Shown here: positions 1-4,804 of the stretch, piece by piece
Layout of the letters: every line of letters starts with the position of its first letter
Position numbering within the stretch: the first letter of the stretch is position 1
Assembly: GCA_016200995.1 (NCBI GenBank)
Contig: JACQDS010000009.1
Coordinates: 1 to 5,107, forward strand
DNA length: 5,107 nt
From: Candidatus Azambacteria bacterium
GTDB taxonomy: Bacteria; Patescibacteriota; Minisyncoccia; GWC2-36-17; M10-OD1-4
Direction of reading: 5' to 3'
Made by a program: the position numbers and the translations under genes
Notes under the pieces: generated by a model
Databases searched by the model: none
What the model saw: only the letters and a program-made list of their open reading frames with translations
What the model was told of the DNA's origin: nothing

Positions 1-2
1 AA

Positions 3-80
3 TTCGGCAATAATATAAAGCCCATTGATGCTTTCATAAGCGTTGCATATGGTCTTGGTTTAAGCTCCGCAGTAAAATAG
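3..80 (+). CDS. C-terminal end of an unidentified protein (possibly PilM/FtsA-like), partial
   Basis: One frame is open from the window's left edge to a TAG at 78-80 and gives 25 residues, ending DAFISVAYGLGLSSAVK. A strong intrinsic terminator starts 10 bp after the stop, which supports this being the real end of a plus-strand gene. The 'F-x-V-A-Y-G-L-x-L' ending resembles the last strand and helix of actin-like ATPases of the PilM/FtsA group, which commonly end in something like 'AVAxGLALR'. That resemblance rests on about ten residues and is only a suggestion. No catalytic or nucleotide-binding motif lies inside the window. The gene converges on the response regulator gene at 187-582. Confidence 0.4.
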   Translation, partial: FGNNIKPIDAFISVAYGLGLSSAVK

Positions 81-90
81 TATGTAAATT

Positions 91-126
91 AATTTGCCCA
101 GATCATGAATCGGGGCAAATTTTTTT
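91..126 (+). terminator. Intrinsic terminator of the left-edge plus-strand gene
   Basis: AATTTGCCC (91-99) pairs with GGGCAAATT (113-121). Past one A-G mismatch the stem continues with GAT/ATC (101-103 with 109-111) around a 5-nt loop. A run of seven T (120-126) follows on the plus strand. On the minus strand the hairpin is followed only by AATTAATTTA, so it would be a weaker terminator for the converging response regulator gene. The remaining sequence, 127-186, shows nothing else. Confidence 0.8.
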
Positions 127-186
127 AATTTTAGTAAGTGAGCATCGGAATTCTTGACAAAGAAATACGCCAAAATTAAAAGTTTT

Positions 187-582
187 TTACATTCCGTGGT
201 AGGTTTCTTTAAGAGTCTCTTTCACCTTGTCTACGATGTCGTCAAGAGAATAATTGGTCTTTACTAAATATTGCGAGGTTCCGGCTTCAAAGGCTTCCTC
301 GGCGCTTTTTGCGCTTTCAAGATTTGTTAGCACTATCACCGGAATGTTGTCCATATCTTTATCCTCTTTCAGCTTTTTTAAAACAGATATCCCGTCAAGC
401 TTCGGCATAACTATATCCAAAAGAATGAGATCGGGTTCAAATGACTTTGTTTTTACCAAAGCTTCTTCGCCGTCATAAGCGTATTCCATCAGATACCCTC
501 TTCTGCCAAGATATTCCCCGTAAGCGTGAGCGATGGACTTTTCATCCTCCGCGATCAATATTTTGTTATGTTCATTAGCCAT
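187..582 (-). CDS. Stand-alone CheY-like response regulator (receiver domain only)
   Basis: The 131-residue protein is one complete receiver domain with no DNA-binding or enzymatic output domain. Visible landmarks are the acidic pair E12-D13 that binds Mg2+ (family knowledge), the phospho-acceptor D56 in LLLDIVMPKLDG-type context (residues 52-64), the switch T86 in VIVLTN, and the conserved K108 in YLVKT. The usual proline after that lysine is replaced by threonine, a variation I associate with receivers from candidate phyla. It should accept phosphate from a histidine kinase and act through protein-protein contacts in the cytoplasm. No kinase gene lies in the window, so its partner is unknown. 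The ATG at 582-580 has no Shine-Dalgarno sequence ahead of it, but an extended -10 promoter lies about 28 bp upstream. The stop is TAA-side of a stretch shared with the convergent neighbour's terminator. Fold assignment is secure; the process it controls is not visible. Confidence 0.95.
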   Translation of the reverse strand: MANEHNKILIAEDEKSIAHAYGEYLGRRGYLMEYAYDGEEALVKTKSFEPDLILLDIVMPKLDGISVLKKLKEDKDMDNIPVIVLTNLESAKSAEEAFEAGTSQYLVKTNYSLDDIVDKVKETLKETYHGM

Positions 583-609
583 ATGATTTACAATTTAATG
601 CTATACCTA

Positions 610-618
610 ATAATACCA
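610..618 (-). promoter_or_regulatory. Putative extended -10 promoter of the response regulator gene
   Basis: On the minus strand the sequence reads TGGTATTAT, a TGn extension directly before the -10 hexamer TATTAT (610-615). The hexamer at -35 spacing (633-638, GTGTAT) is poor, which extended -10 promoters tolerate. Transcription would start near 603 and give a leader of about 20 nt. The same nine bases occur upstream of the gene at 1290-2093. Confidence 0.4.
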
Positions 619-666
619 TATTTTGATTTAGAATACACGCAAGATAAAAAATACCTTAAATGTTAA

Positions 667-1275
667 TCATTTCTGGCCTGAAGGAGGAGTTGGATCGCCG
701 AGCTGAATGTCAATTGATTCCGCTGTGAATTTCTGCTCGTTTTTTATATCATTTACTGCGGTGATTGACACCCTGACGCCTTTGGCAATATCCGCAAGCT
801 TGGTCTCAACTCTTAAAAACGGCTCAGGGATGGTTTTTTGTTCCGCGCCGGTATTTGTTTTTAGATTTTTCGTATATTCAGCCAGCTCTTTTTCAAATTC
901 TTTTGGGTCTTTTTGCTTGATGCTATAGATCTTTGTATTTTTATCAATCATTACAGTTCTCATATCAAGCTTCGGATCTGAGAATATAGCCAAAGGATTG
1001 CTTTTCATCACTATTTCATTCTCGGATGTTGACTCAACAACTCCGTTGATCGTTTTTATCGGCATGCCTTCGGGAATTGCCGGAACAAGACCGGATTCCG
1101 AAACGCGCTTTTTGGCGTCGTTCCAGCCGTTTTCATAAGCTTTTTTACTTGCATTGGAATCAATCTTTTTGGAGATCGCAAAACCCAAAAAGCCACCGAT
1201 CAAAAGAGCCGTGGCGATGGCGATAAAAAGAATGGTGTAATTTTTCTTATAGTTGGATGTTTGAGGCTGGTCCAT
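667..1275 (-). CDS. Single-pass membrane-anchored protein of unknown function
   Basis: The protein has 202 residues. A short cytoplasmic N-terminus with two lysines (K10-K11) is followed by one hydrophobic segment, about residues 13-34, containing a glycine-rich GGFLG (27-31). K36-K37 follow. The rest, about 165 residues, is hydrophilic and probably lies outside the membrane. Within it, residues 73-95 (INGVVESTSENEIVMKS) and the end (RVSITAV, then FTAESIDIQ) form short beta-strand patterns. They recall small OB-like domains such as DUF5666, where a 'G.V.S...N.I.V' strand is followed by 'V.V.......A..I'. This is a pattern impression, not a firm family call. A lysine/glutamate-rich helix (about 120-138) lies between them, and the tail is proline-rich (DPTPPSGQK). 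There are no cysteines. It begins 14 bp after the stop of the secreted protein at 1290-2093 and has no Shine-Dalgarno of its own, so the two are probably co-transcribed and perhaps translationally coupled. Confidence 0.8.
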   Translation of the reverse strand: MDQPQTSNYKKNYTILFIAIATALLIGGFLGFAISKKIDSNASKKAYENGWNDAKKRVSESGLVPAIPEGMPIKTINGVVESTSENEIVMKSNPLAIFSDPKLDMRTVMIDKNTKIYSIKQKDPKEFEKELAEYTKNLKTNTGAEQKTIPEPFLRVETKLADIAKGVRVSITAVNDIKNEQKFTAESIDIQLGDPTPPSGQK

Positions 1276-1289
1276 AAAATTTCATCAGA

Positions 1290-2093
1290 CTACCACACAC
1301 GAGTCCAGTTTGCGCTGCAAACATTGCCTTGCATACCGTTGAGATCAACATATATGGTGCCGCAAGCATATGACGCGCAAGCGTATGCACTCATACGAGA
1401 GTTTACAGTAGGAAAAGTACCTGATCCGGCTGCGCCGTATGAGATCAATGAAGGGTTAACTGGCGCGGCGGTAATCCACCCAGTATCAGAACCAACCTCA
1501 GGAGTAGCCGCTTTTACCTGAACAGTTCCATCAGATAAAACTTGCGCATAATTATAACGTCCGAAGCCAGCTTGATTGCATTGTATTGACTGGCCAGCAA
1601 ACGGCAGATAGATCTCGCTGTAAGCCGTTGGAAAATTCGGGAAAAAACGATTGCGGCACCAGCCATTCATACAAAGAAAATTAAAGTTTGAGCCTGCGCT
1701 TGGCTTTACATAATATCCGGTATTTGCCTCATCATAAAGATATCCGTTGAAAAAAGTGTTGCCTCTTAAATAATTGTCACTTCCGGCATAACGCAAATGC
1801 GAACATTGGCCTCCGTTGCAAGCCCTGATCTCTCCCGCAACATCAAGCTTTGCCGCCGGCGCCGCTGTGCCGATTCCGACGTTGCCGGTGTTGGTGAAAT
1901 ATGTGCTGGTGCCAGACCACAACCACGGCCATCGATTCAAGCATGTTGTAGGGTCAGTTGTAGATGTGCAAAATCCATCTATGCCAAACTTTTGAGCACT
2001 GACATTGTCTGTTGACAATGCTCCTGCCACAGCAAAAACAAATGCAAAAAGGGCAAAAGAAAATAATTTAATTAAGCTACTGCTTATTTTCAT
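1290..2093 (-). CDS. Secreted cysteine-rich surface protein with a tail-fibre-like 'VGIGT..P..KLDVAG' motif
   Basis: The protein has 267 residues and starts with a Sec signal peptide: K2, a hydrophobic core at about 7-26, and a likely cleavage after VSA (A33). Residues 69-90 carry 'TGNVGIGTAAPAAKLDVAG', a motif common in trimeric phage tail fibres, Peptidase_S74-type proteins and bacterial surface proteins. 'YDEANTGYYVKPSAGSN' (120-136) matches another repeat of such fibres. No S74 self-cleaving chaperone domain follows. The mature part has ten cysteines: 42, 51, 92, 97, 141, 146, 172, 239, 244 and 259. Six of them form three C-x4-C pairs (92/97, 141/146, 239/244), which suggests disulfides in an exported protein. 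It ends in NWTRVW, with tryptophan last. The ATG follows an A/T-only stretch without a Shine-Dalgarno. The gene is probably the first of a two-gene unit with 667-1275. A role as surface fibre or adhesin is inference; export and motif content are visible. Confidence 0.85.
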   Translation of the reverse strand: MKISSSLIKLFSFALFAFVFAVAGALSTDNVSAQKFGIDGFCTSTTDPTTCLNRWPWLWSGTSTYFTNTGNVGIGTAAPAAKLDVAGEIRACNGGQCSHLRYAGSDNYLRGNTFFNGYLYDEANTGYYVKPSAGSNFNFLCMNGWCRNRFFPNFPTAYSEIYLPFAGQSIQCNQAGFGRYNYAQVLSDGTVQVKAATPEVGSDTGWITAAPVNPSLISYGAAGSGTFPTVNSRMSAYACASYACGTIYVDLNGMQGNVCSANWTRVW

Positions 2094-2121
2094 ATTTTTT
2101 AAAATATATATGCTTTTTTAT

Positions 2122-2150
2122 ATAATACCACATATAAAATAAATCCCCAA
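2122..2150 (-). promoter_or_regulatory. Putative promoter of the secreted protein gene, overlapping the upstream terminator
   Basis: On the minus strand TTGGGG (2150-2145), a 17-bp spacer and TATTAT (2127-2122) line up as -35 and -10. A TGG directly before the -10 makes it an extended -10. Only the TTG of the -35 hexamer matches consensus, and that hexamer lies inside the lipoprotein gene's terminator stem. The expected start, near 2115, gives a short A/T-rich leader of about 22 nt. Confidence 0.45.
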
Positions 2151-2174
2151 CTTCGAATTTTCGAAGTTGGGGAT
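2143..2174 (-). terminator. Strong intrinsic terminator of the lipoprotein gene
   Basis: ATCCCCAACTTCGAA (2143-2157) is an exact inverted repeat of 2160-2174, giving a stem of about 13 bp with a tight A/T loop, 7 bp after the lipoprotein stop. On the minus strand the GGGG end is followed by ATTTATTTTAT, a broken U-tract. On the plus strand the following sequence, AAATAAACTAC, would not terminate. Confidence 0.8.
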
Positions 2175-2181
2175 AAATAAA

Positions 2182-3681
2182 CTACTTAAAAGATATCCGC
2201 CTATACTCTGTGTGATGCATTGTATGTAACTCCCTATTTTCGAGAGAAAGGTATGCATCTTCTATATTTTCCGCAAAAAATATTCCAGTTACATAAATAC
2301 CAACATTACTCCATATACCATTGACAGAGTCATAACCATACTCCATAAGAGAAACATAGCCCCTATGAATTTGAGACTCCTCAGCAGCATAAAGAGAGAG
2401 CGTTATCGGATCCATCCAGACCCTTTGAATTAATGCGTTGTTCATATCCAACGTACCGCCCGATACCATTGCTGAAACAAAAATATCAGTCCAGGAAGAG
2501 CCGTTATCGCAAGACTTCAAGATATGAAGCCCGGCCGAGGCATCTTTATACGGAAAGTAGATGCATTGGCCGGAAAAGACAAGAGTGTCTTTTTTGCGAT
2601 ATGGATTTTTTGCGTCAACCGGCAAAGGTTCGGCTATTTTTTGAAAATTAGCCAATATCTTGGTTTGCGGATCATATGTCGTGTGATAAAACCCGGACAT
2701 GCTGTCGTTTGCCAAAATGTGTATCTTTCCAATTGGCGATTTGTGGATAGAGACCCTGGAGTCTATCACTTGAGCAACCGCCGGATTGACTGAAGACCAT
2801 GCCCCTCCCTGACCGACATACAAAGTTCCGGACATATCCATACTGTACACATCGGTGCCTTCTAAAATGAGAAGCCCGCCAAATGCTATGGGATGTGGAG
2901 CTATCATAAGCCTTCCAAGGTCAAATCTATCCCACCTGGAAACATATTGCAGTTTTCCATCATAGATTACACTGCTATATATTCCATACCCTGTGCTTCC
3001 GATCTTGCTGACAAAGACCTCAAGCAGCGGAAGAGTTTGGGGTAATGGATCAGGATGAGAAGTCCCTATACCACCATTATTGTCAAAAGTATCACCATAA
3101 TTTCGCGATGATATCAGACCTAAGGTGTCGTCTAGGTACCCACTATACCCAGAACTAGCTCTACCAACTGAATTTATATAAACATAATTTCCTTGAGCCG
3201 AGACCCTGTTTATATTATATGCGGAAATAAACTCTTTCCTTATCAGCATCTTTGCCATCGGAAAGACATTCAGCGTAGCGGTTGCCTTAGTACTTGCGCC
3301 TCCGTAGTCGGTGACAACAAACTCCAAAGAGTCCTGCCCTTCAAAACCTGCATTTGAGATGTAGGTCAGTGAACGGCCGAAATCCGTTACCGTCACGGAA
3401 CCGTTTTTTGGTAAAGTAGGAACCGTGATTGTGTAGCTTCCGGGTGGGCTGTCATCTGTCACTTGCGGCGTTATGACCGTTACCACATTAGTGGCAACAT
3501 CCATGTTAATATCCGCAACAACAGGGGCTTTATTGCTTGCGCCGGTATTCACCGGCGTCACAATATTTCCGCCCGGCAGCACTACTTGCTGCTGCGGCTG
3601 GCCAGGCGATCCGCCTCCGCCGCCGCAAGCAGAAAGAAAAGCAAAAACCAAAAAAACAGGCATTTTAAGCAGAGTTTGCAT
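2182..3681 (-). CDS. Surface lipoprotein with Ig/cadherin-like domain and probable Asp-box beta-propeller
   Basis: The protein has 499 residues. The N-terminus is a lipoprotein signal: K6 in a short n-region, hydrophobic core 8-17, and lipobox L16-S17-A18-C19. C19 would be lipidated. A flexible GGGGGS and proline/glutamine-rich linker (20-50) follows. Residues 52-139 look like one Ig/cadherin-like repeat of the kind in tandem-95/Big_9-type proteins. Its signature elements are 'LPKNGSVTV', 'LTYISNAGFEGQDSLEFVVTDYGG' split across 105-128, and a closing ATATLNV. The remaining 350 residues are rich in short beta strands and hold two Asp-box-like motifs (family pattern S-x-D-x-G-x-x-W/F): S192-R-N-Y-G-D-T-F199 and S390-C-D-N-G-S-S-W397. 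Asp boxes mark sialidase/BNR-type beta-propellers. I see no sialidase active-site signature, so binding rather than hydrolysis is the safer guess. The start is supported by AGAGGAGA (3688-3695) seven bases upstream and by a good promoter. It is transcribed alone, between its own promoter and terminator. Confidence 0.9.
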   Translation of the reverse strand: MQTLLKMPVFLVFAFLSACGGGGGSPGQPQQQVVLPGGNIVTPVNTGASNKAPVVADINMDVATNVVTVITPQVTDDSPPGSYTITVPTLPKNGSVTVTDFGRSLTYISNAGFEGQDSLEFVVTDYGGASTKATATLNVFPMAKMLIRKEFISAYNINRVSAQGNYVYINSVGRASSGYSGYLDDTLGLISSRNYGDTFDNNGGIGTSHPDPLPQTLPLLEVFVSKIGSTGYGIYSSVIYDGKLQYVSRWDRFDLGRLMIAPHPIAFGGLLILEGTDVYSMDMSGTLYVGQGGAWSSVNPAVAQVIDSRVSIHKSPIGKIHILANDSMSGFYHTTYDPQTKILANFQKIAEPLPVDAKNPYRKKDTLVFSGQCIYFPYKDASAGLHILKSCDNGSSWTDIFVSAMVSGGTLDMNNALIQRVWMDPITLSLYAAEESQIHRGYVSLMEYGYDSVNGIWSNVGIYVTGIFFAENIEDAYLSLENRELHTMHHTEYRRISFK

Positions 3682-3687
3682 GAAAGG

Positions 3688-3695
3688 TCTCCTCT
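3688..3695 (-). promoter_or_regulatory. Ribosome binding site of the lipoprotein gene
   Basis: On the minus strand AGAGGAGA ends six bases before the ATG at 3681, which fixes that start. Among the genes whose starts are visible, only this one and the 31-residue peptide gene have a clear Shine-Dalgarno sequence. Confidence 0.75.
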
Positions 3696-3733
3696 AAATT
3701 GAGTATTAAAATGTCAAAGTTCTGTTAGTTTCA

Positions 3734-3762
3734 ATAATACAACTATTTTGGAAAAAAGTCAA
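3734..3762 (-). promoter_or_regulatory. Near-consensus sigma70-type promoter of the lipoprotein gene
   Basis: On the minus strand TTGACT (3762-3757), a 17-bp spacer and TATTAT (3739-3734) match the housekeeping consensus at five of six and five of six positions. The start of transcription would be near 3727, leaving a leader of about 45 nt that contains the Shine-Dalgarno sequence. Confidence 0.7.
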
Positions 3763-3794
3763 ATTTAAATTCCTGCTTTTCTGCAACGAAAATA

Positions 3795-3803
3795 TGATAT
3801 AAT
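3795..3803 (+). promoter_or_regulatory. Putative extended -10 promoter of the APH-type kinase gene
   Basis: TGATATAAT contains a perfect -10 hexamer, TATAAT (3798-3803), with a TGn extension. There is no good -35: GCTTTT sits at 3775-3780. The start would be near 3810, about 20 nt ahead of the ATG at 3830. It diverges from the lipoprotein promoter, with the two -10 boxes about 60 bp apart. Confidence 0.55.
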
Positions 3804-3829
3804 AACTATGTTAATAAGCCAAATGATAT

Positions 3830-4643
3830 ATGAAAAATCACTTACTATTTATTGAAAAAATAAAAAAACTTGCTGGTATTAAGGAGGAGAATTTCCATCA
3901 AGCCACAAGAGGTACTCGTCATAATGTTTTCATATCAGATAGATACGTTATACGCTTTAGAGATGATGATAACAACATACTTCTGAGAGAGGCTGATCTT
4001 TTAAAAACGATTGATAATCCGATTATACCAAAGGTTGTATGGACCGGTGATGTTGATGGAGTGGCTGTAATGATTGAAGCTAGACTTTCAGGAGAAAACC
4101 TAGATTTAATGTGGGGAAAAATTTCACAGAACGATCAGATAAATCTGGTAGAACAAGTGGTGAATTTTTTACTACATCTAAAAACTGATTTTAAAAGAGC
4201 TGATGTCAATAATAGAAGATATCGAGGGAATGAATTTATTCCGCAATAAAGATAAATCAATATTAGTTCATGGTGATCTAATAATTCATAATATACTCAC
4301 TGACGGTCGAAATTTGACCGGCGTTTTAGATTGGGAATTGGCATTATATGGTGACCCGGACTACGATCTTTGCAGGCTTTTTTATTATCAAGAATGCGCC
4401 AAAGCTTATCAAGAACAATGGGTGGATGAAACATTTGAATCTTATTATATGGATAAATTAATGAATGCTATACTGGAATCCAGTCTTATAAAAGATACCG
4501 AATTATTTAAGAAAAAATATTATTTTATGCGCGCCATTTTTTATCTTAACGCTCTTTATTGGTCAATAAATTCAAGTGATCCTGAAAAAAACATCAGTGA
4601 ACTCATTGGTAATTGGAATCAAAAAACGGGATTAAGCATTTAG
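3830..4643 (+). pseudogene. APH/choline-kinase-like phosphotransferase, split by a +1 frameshift
   Basis: Two overlapping frames encode the two halves of one kinase. The first (3830-4249) gives the N-lobe: a nucleotide-loop-like RGTRHNVF (28-34), R42 of VIRF where the family often has lysine, E54 in READLL, and a hinge-like IEARLSGENL (82-91). The second frame is open from 4182 to the TAG at 4643. It gives the C-lobe: Brenner motif HGDLIIHN, with catalytic D149 and N154, and metal-binding D167 in LDWE, followed by the usual GDPDYDL. Numbering assumes repair. Removing one A from AAAA at 4193-4196 joins the frames as TDFKELMSIIED and yields about 270 residues, normal for small APH-family kinases. 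The ATG at 4203 is therefore not a separate gene start. The family phosphorylates hydroxyls of small molecules (aminoglycosides, choline, sugars); the substrate cannot be told here. The frameshift may be a sequencing error, a recent mutation or, less likely, programmed shifting. The ATG at 3830 lacks a Shine-Dalgarno. Confidence 0.85.
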
Positions 4644-4656
4644 CACTTAATCCCGT
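4621..4656 (-). terminator. Intrinsic terminator of the radical SAM/peptide unit, overlapping the kinase gene's end
   Basis: ACGGGATTAAG (4626-4636) and CTTAATCCCGT (4646-4656) form a perfect 11-bp stem with a 9-nt loop. On the minus strand six T (4626-4621) follow directly, a textbook terminator 16 bp after the peptide stop. The plus side lacks a T-run (AACACATC), so it would terminate the convergent kinase gene poorly. The kinase stop codon, 4641-4643, sits in the loop. Confidence 0.9.
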
Positions 4657-4672
4657 AACACATCTTTTGCTG

Positions 4673-4768
4673 TTATTTACAGCCTGTCCTTTTGCCAGCA
4701 GAACATGATCCTGATGGCATCGGAATGATCTTTGCGATTCTGATCTTCCGGATCTTAACCCGTTGCAT
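4673..4768 (-). CDS. 31-residue cationic peptide with two cysteines; candidate RiPP precursor
   Basis: The reading frame runs from ATG 4768-4766 to TAA 4675-4673. Residues 1-18 (MQRVKIRKIRIAKIIPMP) alternate lysine/arginine with isoleucine/valine, a beta-strand-like pattern. Residues 19-31 (SGSCSAGKRTGCK) are small and polar with C22 and C30 seven residues apart. There are nine K/R and no D/E, which is unusual because many RiPP leaders are acidic. Being a gene is supported by AGGAGGTGA at 4774-4782, a nine-base anti-Shine-Dalgarno match eight bases from the ATG, and by a strong terminator 16 bp after the stop. It starts 36 bp after the end of a radical SAM/SPASM gene on the same strand. Such enzymes often install thioether or other cross-links in short peptides encoded next to them. 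I infer that N-terminal residues serve as leader and the Cys-containing tail as core. I do not recognise the peptide family. It could instead be an unmodified cationic peptide. Confidence 0.75.
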   Translation of the reverse strand: MQRVKIRKIRIAKIIPMPSGSCSAGKRTGCK

Positions 4769-4773
4769 CAACC

Positions 4774-4782
4774 TCACCTCCT
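4774..4782 (-). promoter_or_regulatory. Very strong ribosome binding site of the 31-residue peptide
   Basis: On the minus strand AGGAGGTGA matches the usual 16S 3' end over nine bases, with ideal spacing to the ATG at 4768. An in-frame TTG directly precedes that ATG and could add one residue, but ATG is the better choice. Confidence 0.85.
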
Positions 4783-4804
4783 TTCGAATATGATTATTTT
4801 ACAA

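Noticed and set aside
154..182. TTGACA on the plus strand as a possible -35 box
   Set aside because: The hexamer 17 bp on is TAAAAG, a poor -10, and no plus-strand gene follows; transcription would run antisense through the response regulator.
641..657. Hairpin AAGGTA-TTTTT-TATCTT after the gene at 667-1275
   Set aside because: The stem is only 6 bp, contains a G-T pair, and has no T-run after it. It is too weak to call a terminator.
1261..1521. Plus-strand open frame opposite the secreted protein gene, and similar ones at 254-478, 707-928, 1797-2015, 2433-2793 and 3463-3702
   Set aside because: All lie antisense to well-supported genes, lack ribosome binding sites, and have low-complexity or composition-driven sequences without domain motifs.
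3712..3762. Two copies of TTTGAC(A/T)TTTT upstream of the lipoprotein gene as a repeated operator
   Set aside because: One copy is the -35 of the promoter. The other has no -10 at the right distance, and two short AT-rich matches are not enough for an operator.
4203..4643. A separate gene starting at ATG 4203
   Set aside because: The frame is open upstream to 4182, there is no Shine-Dalgarno sequence, and the product is only the C-lobe of the kinase whose N-lobe ends at the same place.
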